Positions 35,641-50,048 of a stretch of DNA of 64,000 nucleotides are shown in pieces. The notes under the pieces were generated by a model, which was given only the letters and a program-made list of their open reading frames with translations, made no database searches and was not told where the DNA came from. Made by a program: the position numbers and the translations under genes. The stretch's first letter is position 1. Every line of letters starts with the position of its first letter. Source of the DNA: Artemisia argyi (taxonomy: Eukaryota; Streptophyta; Magnoliopsida; Asterales; Asteraceae); contig CM060684.1 in assembly GCA_030686995.1 (NCBI GenBank), forward strand, positions 11,269,897 to 11,333,896. The letters are read 5' to 3'.

Positions 35641-36421
35641 TATTGGAAAATATGAATTATAACAATAATATAAAACATATAACATCATACAAAGCACGCA
35701 GCGGAAGATAAGATCAATACTAGTAAATAATTAACCGAATGTAAAAGTATATGCGTACCTTTAGATTTCTAGCAAGAATTAGAAATCAATCACTAAGAAC
35801 AATTGAGAACAAGAACCCTAAACCCTAAAAATTAGGGTTTCTCAATTTTGACTAAACCCTAGTCGATTACAATACCCAACAAACATATAATGTTTGGCCT
35901 TCGTTCTTGTACACACATATTGGTTGCGTTTCAATTAGAAAAGCTAGGTTCGTGATTCACAAATAAACCAAACACTAATATTATGTTAGTTAAATCGATT
36001 TCCCTAAGGGGTTTAGGGATGGATCAATTGGACTAAGCACAAGGGAGGAAGAAGAAGAAGAAGTTAGGTTTACTAGAGAACCAAGGAATGTATAGAATGA
36101 TACAAGGGGTTTGTATATATACTAAACAAATTCTGGAGCTCAAGGAAACAACCCTACACCCCTTTGGGTTGAGTTCGGCCGAACAAGGGCCAAGGAGGTC
36201 CTTTTGGATCCTTCTTGGTCACTATTTCAATTCTAGTCCTTCTTCTTTTGTTTAACGATCGTTAGTGACCGTTAAGTGTTTATTTCATGAATTTAATAAT
36301 TATTCATAGCTAATATAATAATTCTTAATAAATTGAAACTCATACGTAATGTGTGCAATCCCGAAGTCTCAAGTTCAATTCCGGTCATACCACATTAATT
36401 TATTTATCCGTAAAACTAACA
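35641..36421 (-). repeat. Copia-2 5' LTR (right end)
   Basis: 781 bp, about 44 differences from 16281-17062. Followed by target duplicate tgatg at 36422-36426. Confidence 0.92.
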
Positions 36422-36744
36422 TGATGATCGTTGTTGATTTAATGAATGAAAGGTTTAGTAGATATTTGATGATGTTTATTTAATTTTCTAGTGCTTATTG
36501 TTTATTAGTTTTTTATTTGATTGATTTGGTCTTGCTTAAGCTTTGGTTATTGATACTCAAAATCACATATGGTTATGGTACTGCTCCTATCTTGAAGTGG
36601 TTTTTTGGTTCAGTTTTTTAGTGTACTCTTACTATCTAAATTGTTGGTGTTTAAGTGTGATTCAAGGAGGTTGGAAATTGCCCTATCATTGTTTTACAAA
36701 ATGGTTGGTTTTGTAGAACTTATACCCGAATAATTCATGATTAT
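36422..36744. other. Host DNA resuming after Copia-2
   Basis: Continuation of the 16280 side. T-rich, no frame I can assign to the pseudogene at 15697-16090. Confidence 0.5.

Positions 36745-39077
<2,333 letters not shown>

Positions 39078-39140
<63 letters not shown>
39078..39140. repeat. (TA)n array
   Basis: 63 bp of alternating AT between the Helitron end and the next element. Confidence 0.95.
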
Positions 39141-39145
<5 letters not shown>

Positions 39146-39553
39146 TAATGTGAGATCAATCTTAAAGTTGTAAAAATAAGATCTAGTCTAAAAAACCACT
39201 AAAACCAATTATAAATAACCATGTTAGCAATAAGACACAAAAAATAAAATATTAGTATGAATTAACATTTTAACAACTAATAACCAACTAATACATGAGT
39301 TTGAATTAGTGATACACAATTATAAATTCACATGTTGAATCAAAGTGTATCAGCTTAACCTGATACATATTACATGTCAAATTAAAGTGTATCACCTTGG
39401 TTTCATCAATTTTAAAAAGAAAACCATAAGAACTTTAACAATTTTAGTTGTAATTAATAAAAAAATTAATTTTATTTTAACGAGAGTATCACTTGTCAAA
39501 TTTTAGTTGGATCTCATTTTAACAACTTTAAGCTTGATCTTATTTGATCCTAG
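39141..39553. mobile_element. Inverted-repeat element, tandem pair copy a (413 bp)
   Basis: Starts agggttaatgtgagatcaa and ends cttgatcttatttgatcctag; subterminal arms (cttaaagttgtaaaaataag and complement) pair. The interior repeats gtgatacac/gtgtatca units. No coding. Confidence 0.75.
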
Positions 39554-39962
39554 AGGGTTAATGTGAGATCAAACTTAAAGTAGTAAAAATAAGATCTAGT
39601 ATAAACAACCACTAAAACCATTCTATAGATAACCATATTAGCAATAATACACAAAAAATAAAGTATTAATACGAATTAACATTTTAGCAACTAATAACCA
39701 AATGATACATGAGTTTAGATTAGTGATACACAACTATAAATTTTCATGTCGAATCAAAGTGTATCATCCTAACCTGATACATTACATGTCGAATCAAAGT
39801 GTATCACCTTGTTTTCGTCATTTTAAAAAAGAAAACCATCGGAACTTTCACACTTTTAGTTCTACTTAAAAAAAATTAATTTTATTTTAACAAGAGTGTC
39901 ATTTGTCAAATTTTAGTTGGATCTTATTTTTACAACTTTAAGATTGATCTTATTTGATCTAG

Positions 39963-39966
<4 letters not shown>
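39554..39966. mobile_element. Inverted-repeat element, tandem pair copy b (413 bp)
   Basis: Same length and orientation as copy a, about 85-90 percent similar by eye. The pair abuts head to tail with no spacer and is flanked on both sides by (TA)n. Confidence 0.75.

Positions 39967-40021
<55 letters not shown>
39967..40021. repeat. (TA)n array
   Basis: 55 bp of alternating AT. Confidence 0.95.
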
Positions 40022-40027
<6 letters not shown>

Positions 40028-40226
40028 AGGTTCTAGAGAAAAGTGCATTTCGGTAGAAAAGTGAGAAAATAACTGTGATGCACTAGAATAATAACTGTGA
40101 TGCACCGGGTTTTTTAAAACTGTGATGCACCACACTTTTTATTCTGCTGCATCACAGTTAAAAAACCCGGTGCATCACAGTTATTTTCTCACTTTTCTAT
40201 CAAGATCAACTTTTCTCATGATCCCA

Positions 40227-40228
<2 letters not shown>
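40022..40228. mobile_element. Foldback element between two (TA)n arrays (207 bp)
   Basis: Left arm agggtaaggttct ... gaaaagtgagaaaataactg and right arm, read in complement, share gaaaagtgagaaaataactg and the following tgatgcacc units. The interior is nearly a perfect hairpin around aaaacccggtgcatcacag. Terminus resembles 14953. Confidence 0.8.

Positions 40229-40306
<78 letters not shown>
40229..40306. repeat. (TA)n array
   Basis: 78 bp of alternating AT. The open frame of alternating Ile-Tyr through it is an artefact. Confidence 0.95.
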
Positions 40307-40309
<3 letters not shown>

Positions 40310-42263
40310 GCATGTAACTATACAGAACCACTTTGGACCAATGAGAATTTAGTATTATTAATACTTTTTATTTAATTCAAAAAGGCATAATGGTAAAACA
40401 CATTTTCACTTTTTTATTTGATTTGTTTAATAAAAAAACGTTTTTTAAACTTTTAAATTTTTGATTTTTTTTTTTTTTTTTTTTTTTTAGGCATGTTTTT
40501 AGAAAAAAATAAGTGCATGTGTGTTTTTTTCTTAAATATTGTAATTTTACATATGTTTCTTGCGTATAATTGTTTAGACATCACACTTATTTCGCTTAAA
40601 TGATAATTGCATATATGTTTTTGTGTACATTCTTTAATATTTGAAATTTATAACTAAAACAAAGACATATACATGTAAACTCTAAATTTTTAACAAACCA
40701 AAATATAAATAGTATACACAAAATTTGATATAAAATGAAATACAATTCAAATACAAATGTATATTGATAAATATAGATATGCACGTTATTCAAAAACATG
40801 TGTGCACTCTTACAAGGAACATACGTGCACGGTTCACTTTCTCCTCAAATTCGTTACAACATATAGATGTGCACGTCATTCAAAACATGTGTGCATATTC
40901 TTCTAAAAACATATGTGCACGTTGCGCTTCCTTGTCAAATTCATTAAAACATAAGTGCACGTCTTCCGAAAACATATGTGCACATTGCGCTTCCTCGTCA
41001 AATTCATTAAAACATATGTGCACGTCTTCCGAAAACATATATGCATGTTGCGCTTCCTCGTCAAATTCATTAAAACATAAGTGCACGTCTTTTGAAAACA
41101 TACATGCATGCTCCACATTGCACATGGTCTTGCTTTATCTGCATAAAACAAATTTATGTGACAAATCTTTAAAGATCACAAAATACCACGACTTGGGAAA
41201 ATCATAAAAAATCAATCTACTGTTATTCTAAATTAAAAACCAACACGATTATTTAACGACTACTACAAATGCCTTATATAGTTGTGTGACGCCAACAATA
41301 TGTATATGAACCAAAACCTGTGATGCCAACAACATATGTATACGAACCAAAATCATGTTTGTTTCATACATATTAGAGCCAAATCGAATTTAAAATAACT
41401 TACATAATTCGTTGATACAACTCTATCTGTGACGCCAACATTTTTTACATTTGATACAACTCCACGTACTATGTAGTAGATCCATAAATTGTAAATTGAT
41501 TATTGAAAATGTTATAGTAGATCCAAGATCCCCATTTAAACAGATAAATCTTTTATCATAATAAAATAGTCAAAACCATGTTTTGAATTTAATCATAACC
41601 CTTTCAAAACTAGGAATAAATAATAATCTAAAAAGTCAATAAATTAGAATTTAAAACTAATAAAATAAATTCAGACTTCATAGCATAACCGTGTACCTTT
41701 TTCATTAATGGAAGCCGCCATCGATTTGTTGAAACATCTTGATTACATTCGAAAACCACCAGATCTAAACATGAGCGACGGCTTCAGGTATCATTCATGA
41801 TTGTACTTGTTTCGGTGGTGTCGACTTTGGTACTTGGTGGCGGTGACGGCTCTTGGCGACAGTGATGAACCATCACAGGCGGATATTGGTGGCGGCGGTT
41901 TATATGATGGTGGAGAGATGAAGAGTGGCTAGGTTTTTTTTAATGAGAGAAGGAAATGATTTATTAGGTTGAGAGGAAAATAGGGTTTGTTTATTTTATT
42001 TTTTATGTTGAATGGTAGATGTGAGAAGAAAAAACGGTTTCAAACTTTCAAGCATTGTTTCATGGTGGGTACAAAATACCTAAATTGCCCTTTCTTATTT
42101 ATTTATTTTTTTCTATTAATTACGTAAAGACCCACATCTTTTGTTTAATTGCTATTTTGTCACTTTTAATATTAACCATTGATCAAACTAATCTAATGGC
42201 CCAGATTGATTTATATGGTTCTGTAAAGTTCTGTACAAAAAATTGGTTCTGCATTGAACGCTA

Positions 42264-42266
<3 letters not shown>
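40307..42266. mobile_element. H1: about 2-kb inverted-repeat element between (TA)n arrays
   Basis: Left end agggcatgtaactatacagaacc and right end, in complement, gtgtagcgttcaatgcagaacc share a loose terminal pattern ending cagaacc. The inner left stretch tttaattcaaaaaggcat near 40371 also occurs in the complement of the right end of H2 (about 45125), so H1 and H2 are related. The interior contains a 63-bp minisatellite and a GC-richer patch (41705-41935) that might be captured gene sequence. No transposase frame. Confidence 0.55.
40765..41115. repeat. Minisatellite, 63-bp period, inside H1
   Basis: Units anchored by gcgcttcctcgtcaaattc start at 40924, 40987 and 41050, with older diverged units before and after. 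The unit contains catatgtgcacgt-type palindromic text. Because 63 is divisible by three, long open frames arise on both strands; they are repeat products, not genes. Confidence 0.85.

Positions 42267-42328
<62 letters not shown>
42267..42328. repeat. (TA)n array
   Basis: 62 bp of alternating AT between H1 and H2. Confidence 0.95.
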
Positions 42329-42331
<3 letters not shown>

Positions 42332-42994
42332 TAACTTTTTTACGAGAACCACTTTTATCTGCAAGAACTGCACATTTTTTACTAATAATAATACATAATG
42401 TACAGCATGTCAATGCATAATGGCAATTTTGAAAATACAAGTAACTTAATTTCAAATAAAAAATTAAATTATGGGCAATATAAGAATTAAATTCTTCCAT
42501 AGAAAAAGCTGTATATCACAAAAAATTAAACTGACATACATCGACATATAAGATCTACCTTTCTCTCCCTCACTTAACCCTAAATGCAGCTTCTCTTCTC
42601 TCTCACCCAAAAAAAACTACCGCCCTAAGCTTCACAGCCTCATTCTCTTGTTATTTGTTAGATTAAAACCACCGCCGGCACCAAGATCCGTAACCATCAT
42701 TAAAACCGCCGCCACCACTAAGATTCGTCACCGACCGTGATGGTTTGTCTGGATCCGTGGCCATTTTTGCAGCCACCTAAAATCGTCACCACCATCTAAC
42801 AAACAAATTTGTTCAATTATCAATCTCCTTTTTTTAAGGTACGGCTAGATCCCAGAAAAAATGATATATCATTTTTAATTAGTTATAAGTAATACTCAAG
42901 GGTTAAAGATAAAAGTGGGGTCTCCGAATTTATGTATGATTCATGAATTAATTTATATGAAAGCGTACAGGAGATTCCATTTATTTAAACTAAA

Positions 42995-43716
42995 TCTATA
43001 TGTAAAAAGTGGAATAGTCAATATTGTGGAATGTTGAAAAATGTATATAAGGAAAATTGAAATGCATTTAATACTCTTATTAAAACACCTCATTACTTAA
43101 AAGTACAATGATTTATTCACATTTTATAACTAATTAAAAACATATATACCAAATTAAATACAACCAATTAAAACACAAATCGGGTTGACCCGGGACGCTT
43201 CAAACACGGCGGGTTGACCCGGTTTAATTTGACCCATTTTCGACCCAACCTAGCAAGTTGACCCGGTTTAAATCGACCATTTTTTGACCGGAACGGTTCA
43301 ACTGGTTGAACCACCCGGGTCGAATCGGGTTTCAAAACATTATCCATTACTTAAAAGTACAATGATTTATTCACATTGTACAACTAATTAAAAACATATC
43401 TATCAAATTAAATACAACCAATTAATACAAAAACCGGGTTGACCCGGGACGCTTAAAACCCGGACGGGTTGACCCAGTTTAATTTGCCCGTTTTCGACCC
43501 AACCTAGCAAGTTGACCCGGTTTAAATCGACCCATTTTTTGACCGAAACGGTTCAACCGGTTGAACCCCCCGGGTCGAACCGGGTTTCAAAACATTAAGT
43601 TAAATTCTCAAATCTTCAAACTTTTATTATTTTTCGTTTATAACCTATAAACTTTTTTTATCAATAAACTATCTGTCGCTATAAAATCCCGTTGCTATGC
43701 ACAGGTACTCGTCTAG
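42995..43716 (+). mobile_element. Non-autonomous Helitron, 722 bp, with an internal tandem duplication
   Basis: Begins TCTATATGTAAAAAGTGG after A and ends GCACAGGTACTCGTCTAG before T, the same 3' end as 33239-33537. The interior holds two copies of a 253-bp unit rich in gggttgacccgg-type palindromes. Confidence 0.7.
43110..43610. repeat. Tandem duplication, period about 253 bp, GC-rich palindromic unit
   Basis: gggttgacccgggacgct occurs near 43182 and 43436, and tttcgacccaacctagcaag twice in the same register. Both units end with gggttcaaaacatta-like text. Confidence 0.8.
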
Positions 43717-43983
43717 TATGTTAAATTAAAACAAATACGTTGATATGGAGACCCTTGTATGATTCATGAATTAACTTATATTTTTCTCTTTTTCTCTTTT
43801 GTTGTTTGAATATGTCATAGGAGTAAATAGATTCGGTCATAGCCTTTTTGTTACGATTCATATTTTAAGGATTCACTTATTTTCATCTAATTAGTAGTTT
43901 CGTCGGCAAATAATATTTTCAAATAAATTTAAGGTTAATATAAATTCAAAAATAAATGGATGCATACATGTTCAAAACATATA

Positions 43984-44238
43984 CTCCCTCCGTCCCAATT
44001 TATTTGTCCAGTTTTGACTTTTTGAGTCTTTCTTTGTCAACTTTGACCGTAAATATTCTCATTTGTGTTATATGATACTTAATGAAAATTATACAAATTA
44101 AAAATACACTTAAAACTCGATCTATTCATATATTTTGCATAAAATATTAAAAAACACAAACAAACATATTTAAGGTCAAAGTTCACAAAGAAAGACCTTG
44201 AAAATTAAAAGTGGACAAATAAATTGGGACGGAGGTAG
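43984..44238. mobile_element. Stowaway-type MITE (Tc1/mariner), 255 bp
   Basis: ctccctccgtccc at the left and gggacggaggtag at the right, flanked by TA on each side. The terminus is the classic plant Stowaway end. The inverted arms extend through aatttatttgtcca / tggacaaataaatt. Confidence 0.9.
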
Positions 44239-45239
44239 TATGTTTTAATTAATGAGATCTAACTAATGAAAACCATATATGTTTGAGAACATGATGTTTT
44301 TAAACATGTATGCTCAAAACATGTATGTTCAAAACAATTATGTATTAAAACATGCATGTTTTAAAAAATGATTGCTTATAAACGGAATACTTAAAACATG
44401 TATGTTTTAAAAACCGTATGTTTTAAAAACACGTATGTTTTTTATTTAGCAAATGTAATTTTTTTTCCAAAGTCTTCATATTTGCCAACAAGTACGTTTC
44501 TTAAAACATACATGTACTCATGAACATGTATGTTTATTAAGTAACTGTAATTATTGTGCTTAAATTTTGTTTCCTATTTATTTGTTGTTTAATTGTTTTT
44601 GTCTATGCTTTTTCAGATTGATGAAGATGTTGACCATTGAAGATCTAGAAGTTGATGAACACATATATACATGAAGATAATTTGCGATTTTTTATGAGAT
44701 GTGATTATTGCATATGTTTTTTTTTTTTTTATTTTTATTATTATTATTTTTTTATAATTAACGAAATGTAAAATATAAGTATATGCTTCTTTTTTTTCTT
44801 CTTCTTAAAGGTCCATATTTTTTATTTGTATGTTAATTATATTTCAATTAATATTTAACTTTGTTTATATCAATAATGTTTTTGGTTTGTTAGAAATTTA
44901 CATTATTTAAAAAAGAACAGATACACCGTACTATTTGAAAAACATACATGTTAAAAAAATTATTTCAAAAATTAAAGTAAAAAAATTAATTCCAAAAAAC
45001 CCATATGTACTAAATCATTCAAATAATTAAAAAAAAAAATGAGCTTCCGAAAATTAAAGGTTATAAAAAACGGATTTGTTTTAAAAAACAAAAATAATGT
45101 GAAAATGTATTTTACTATAATGCCCTTTTGAATTAAATAAAAGTAACAAAATGCTATGAAGCATTAAATGATGTACATTGTGTATTATTAGTTGTAAAAA
45201 GGTGGTTCTCGTAGATAAGGTGGCTCTCGTAAGAAAGGG

Positions 45240-45243
<4 letters not shown>

Positions 45244-45328
<85 letters not shown>
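45244..45328. repeat. (TA)n array
   Basis: 85 bp of alternating AT, right end of the chain. Element F starts 13 bp further on. Confidence 0.95.
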
Positions 45329-45330
<2 letters not shown>

Positions 45331-45341
45331 CAAACATATAT

Positions 45342-45627
45342 TGTTAGGATTGAAGCTGAGCGATATTTACGTGAATTGGAGTAGACAACTAGCATGCGTC
45401 TAACGCAGGGATTACTAATGTAATATTGTAATAGTTGTCATATGTTTGGCCTATATAAACCCCTCATGACTTCACTTGAGGGGTGTGGGTGTGTAAGCTT
45501 ATCTTTCATAATAAAATATCTTTGTTTTCACCTCACCTTCTCTCTTCTTTCTCTCTCTAAAACCATGAATAGATTCATCATCTTTGATCAACCTCGACCT
45601 CCAGAAAGGTGTTTCTTGATAATAACA
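45342..45627 (+). repeat. F 5' LTR
   Basis: TATA box ctatataaac near 45451-45460. About a dozen differences from the 3' LTR by eye. Confidence 0.9.
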
Positions 45628-45629
45628 AG

Positions 45630-45641
45630 TGGCATCAGAGC
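45630..45641 (+). other. F primer-binding site (tRNA-Met type)
   Basis: tggcatcagagc, two bases after the LTR. Confidence 0.8.
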
Positions 45642-45714
45642 TAACCAGGGGCGAATCGTGGTGTTTCTTGGTGGAAAAATGTGTTTTTTGTTGTTTTGTC
45701 TCGGATTTTCTCGT

Positions 45715-46170
45715 CCATACCGAGTAGTGATATGAAGAAAACCGAGTAGTGCAGTCAAATACCGAGTAAGGAATGAAAATGCCGAGTATGTGCATGCTTA
45801 TACTGAGTAGTGACTGAAGATACCGATTATGAGCATTGAATACCGAGTAGTGACTGCAAAATACCGAGTATGGATGCTAATACCGAGTAGTGATTGTTTT
45901 TACCAAGTATGGTGTTGTTTATACAGAGTATGAGCATAATATACCGAGTATGTGCATGGTTACCGAGTATGGTATGGGTATCGAGTATGAACCGTGTCCC
46001 GAGTATGTGTACCGAGTAAGCTTATTTCGAGTAAGGTCACAGATTTTGAGTTAGTTCCTTTCGAGTAGTACTCTTTCGAGTTTGGGCTAATTTCGAGTAA
46101 GGTATCTACCGAGTAAGGAGTACCGAGTTTGATTGTTTCGAGTTTGTGCTGCGATTTAGTAGCGAGTATC
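45715..46170 (+). repeat. F leader array of a CCGAGTATG-like motif
   Basis: About 25 variants of taccgagtatg/ttcgagtaag at roughly 15-25 bp spacing, starting about 75 bp after the primer-binding site. Same location and core (CGAGTW) as in N2, but with a different preceding base pattern (ACCGAG against GGCGAG). Confidence 0.85.
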
Positions 46171-46639
46171 AAAGTTCTGTTTATCAATTCCAAGTATAGA
46201 ATCAGAACTTTCTCCTTTACTACTCACATAGTAAGGAATTTTCTCGTCTACTACTAAGGGGAACTATACTCTGTTGATTTCTTTTCCAAGTATGGAGTGA
46301 TGTTTAAGGATTTCTAGGGTATTTATCGTGCAATCAAGGAGTGATAATATTCTTAGTTTCTTAAGGATTCGATGAATATCTAATACACAAAACCCTAGTT
46401 TTCAAACCCTAATTTACCCCCCAGCGAACTCACCACGGAGTTCGATCCGCGGAACAGGGGGTATATGTAGAATTAGGGCATATAACAAACTTACCCATCA
46501 CATCAAAATCACATTGGATATTATTGGTCTACAATCAATTGAAGATGATTCATTTCATTATCTCATAAACTAAACACCAATTTATCCTACACCAAAACAC
46601 ACCACGTATAGCTTAAAAGATCCTGATCAAGATTCACAA

Positions 46640-47080
46640 TCAAATGACAATGGCTAGTATCGGATGTTCGTGACTACAGGGAGAACTCTTTATCATTTAT
46701 TTGGGTTTGAAGTGATGTTTCTCGGGTGCGTGTACTTAGTATCTCAAGGTCTAGGGGTTGGTTGGATGCAAGACTTTTGAAGATCCTTATTTGAGCATTT
46801 ATAGAATAGTGATTAAGACTTGGTTATCTAGTTATACATGATGTAAGGAGTTACGTTGTAGTACTCACGGGTTATAGCTATCACTTTAAGGAGTTACGTT
46901 GTAGTGCTCAGTGTCACACGAAGTTGTAGATAGTCGAGAGGTGATGTACGTCTTATACTTGATGGTTGGTTGAAAAGTATAGAGTACTTTGGGATTCAAT
47001 GGTGTACGAACCCTCTACACCGTTTTTAATCAAGGATAGTACAAGCGTAAGTCACAAGTCTAGGGAATTTTACTTCATTC
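46640..47080 (+). repeat. Conserved non-coding core (F copy)
   Basis: Contains aaggagttacgttgtagt twice (about 46855 and 46899) and gctcagtgtcacacgaagtt, the complement of N2 22430-22860. No shared open frame. Confidence 0.65.
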
Positions 47081-47201
47081 TTAAATTAGTCATATCGGGT
47101 TATCACCATACGTGGTCATTTACCATTAGCCAGTAGAAAGGAAATGAGGTTTGATAAGAGGTTGATCTGAGGAGAATTGTAGAGAGAATAGTTATTGACA
47201 T

Positions 47202-47887
47202 TAGGGATGGCAAAAAAACCTGAACACGACGAGAAAACCCGAAACCCGACATAATTGGGGCGGGGCGGGGCATGCTAATTGGGTTACGGGGCAGGTTTGG
47301 GGATTAAACGGGGATTTTAATCGGGTTTGAGGCGGGGAGCGGGGAATCCTCGCCCCGCCCTGCCCCACCCGATTAATATATACATATATATAAATATATC
47401 TATACATATATAGATATATCTATACATATATAGATATATTTTGTTAGTATTTACGTAATAAAAAAATATTACTCTAATATTGTTACTTTTTTTAGATTTA
47501 TAAGAATGCGTAATTGTGATTATAGAAACTCGTCTAGTGTCAAATTTTAAGTTTTAATTTTTTGTGGTATAATTATCATTATTTATGTATAGTATTATCA
47601 TTGAAAATTTAATAAGGCTTGTTTCTAATTGATTATTAATAGGTTCGTTATTGTTAACGGTATAAAAATAACAATAAATGTGAAATTGTGTGGCTTTAGT
47701 CGAGAATTACACCCAAAGATGACGCCCCGATAAGATTCCCGATTAATACGAGGCGGGTTTGGGGGACCATCACGCCCCAACGAGGTGCCCCGATGGGGAT
47801 CGGGGCGGGTTTGGGGAGAACTTTGGTAATCGGGTTTGGGGATGAGGATGGCTGCCCCGCCCTAAACCCGCCCTGTTACCATCCCTA
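47202..47887. mobile_element. hAT-type MITE, 686 bp, inside F
   Basis: Ends tagggatggcaa and ttaccatcccta are near-perfect inverted repeats. Flanked by the perfect 8-bp duplication attgacat (47194-47201 and 47888-47895), the hAT hallmark. Internal subterminal regions are GC-rich (ggggcggg, cgccccg) on both sides with an AT-rich middle. No transposase. Confidence 0.92.
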
Positions 47888-48428
47888 ATTGACATCAACT
47901 CATGGGGTATTGATTTGTATGTTGCTTCCAGTTGATATGTCTATGTACATATGTTTATGATGATTCCGAAAGATCGTCATCATCCTGGAGGGAGAAATGT
48001 GTAATGTGTACATCGGGGCTTTTTTATTGAAGAACTGAAAGCATTCTAAGTGAGTCGAAGATGTCGATATGATGCTCCCCAAACAAACCCTTGAAGAAGT
48101 TACAGTTTATCAGTCTATGATCCATTTTCCACTGTGCATGACAAGATAAGAGACCGAAGACAATTTGGGCAGAATTCAGAGACACTTCTTCTACAAGCAT
48201 CTAGGTTATATCAAACGGGTTGTCAATTTATGAGGGAGCAGGTAAATGAAAAGGACTTACTAATTGGGAGGGAGTAATAACCCAATTAGATTAGTACGTG
48301 ATTCGTCTACAAGTAAAGAAAGATTGCTGGGGATATTTATGAAAATATTCCTCAGCATTGATGCACTTACTTTGATTGTTTTATTTTACTTGTTAGGAAT
48401 CATTGTAACCAATTCACGTATATCTCCA

Positions 48429-48441
48429 GCTGGAGGGAGAT
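48429..48441 (+). other. F polypurine tract
   Basis: gctggagggagat next to the 3' LTR. Related purine tracts lie upstream at 47987, 48232 and 48265. Confidence 0.75.
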
Positions 48442-49562
<1,121 letters not shown>

Positions 49563-49928
49563 TGTTGGAAGAAATCCAACAAGCCGGTTTCTAGAGCGGA
49601 ACCACGAATCAAGAACTACTCCAACAAGACCTCGGCAAAGGGTTATGATCCCTTAATGCCGAGTGGCACCAACACAAACACACTATATATTTACACTCAA
49701 ACGTTTATTAAACGTGAGCAAGAAAAGAAGGTACAAATAAAACATCACCCCATCATCCCTATTTATAGAGAATGAGGGGGGAGAAACCTAATCCTTGGTG
49801 AACAAGGATTCTACAATTGAGGAGGTTAGGAACTTTCCTAATGCATGACTAACCTCCTTAAGTTTGAGCTAAAATACAATTAACCCCCTAAACTTATATC
49901 CTAACTATTACACACTAATATTCTAACA
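49563..49928 (-). repeat. G 3' LTR
   Basis: Minus strand tgttagaatattag to ttcttccaaca. TATA box tctataaatag on the minus strand near 49762-49773. Differs in sequence from the other Copia LTRs in the window. Confidence 0.8.
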
Positions 49929-49950
49929 ATTTCCACCTTAGTGGTAATAG

Positions 49951-50048
49951 TTAGCCTTCTCCGATACGCAGCAGCTTCAACCAGTGCTGGAACCTCGGAC
50001 CGGGGACCGCCTTCGTCAAGGCACCAGTAGCAATACCCGCTACTAACT
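49951..50048 (-). pseudogene. Copia pol C-terminal tail of element G
   Basis: Minus strand translates LVAGIATGALTKAVPGPRF, QHWLKLLRIGEG and a stop at 49951-49953. The ALTKAVPGPRF text corresponds to the Copia RNase H tail DxFTKxLPxxRF. Cut at 50048/50049 by the LTR of C. Confidence 0.75.

Larger units (their letters stand above)
16281..36421 (-). mobile_element. Copia-2: old minus-strand Copia element split by three nested LTR elements
   Basis: LTRs at 16281-17062 and 35641-36421 face the same way and are flanked by the perfect duplication tgatg (16276-16280 and 36422-36426). Subtracting N1, N2, E and their duplicated 5-mers leaves 7,924 bp, almost the size of Copia-1 (7,887 bp), and the protein domains match Copia-1 in order. 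By hand count the LTRs differ at about 44 of 781 positions (5-6 percent), so it is clearly older than Copia-1. Coding parts have many stops. Interrupted at 18330, 21384 and 28576. Confidence 0.93.
42329..45243. mobile_element. H2: about 2.9-kb inverted-repeat element between (TA)n arrays, itself hit by a Helitron and a Stowaway MITE
   Basis: Left end gtgtaacttttttacgagaa and right end, in complement, gggtccctttcttacgagag share ttacgagaRccac and, further in, actaataataatac(a) plus aatgtac. No transposase. A CT-rich and then CCGCC-rich patch at 42560-42800 may be captured exon/UTR. Nested: Helitron 42995-43716 and Stowaway 43984-44238. Repeated aaacatgtatgttt text at 44275-44530. Confidence 0.6.
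49563..50048 (-). mobile_element. G: 3' end of a minus-strand Copia, truncated by element C
   Basis: LTR 49563-49928 plus 120 bp of the internal 3' end. The rest of the element would lie beyond the C/D nest to the right, outside the window. Confidence 0.8.

Noticed and set aside
40122..40307. ORFs with long Ile-Tyr runs (also 33153-33362, 42055-42420, 45178-45384, 48665-48945, 52871-53276)
   Set aside because: Translations of (TA)n and (CA)n microsatellites.
40764..41207. 147-codon ORF with Cys/His-rich repeats that look like a zinc-finger array
   Set aside because: Product of a 63-bp minisatellite. Both strands are open and spacing of Cys/His does not fit a known finger.
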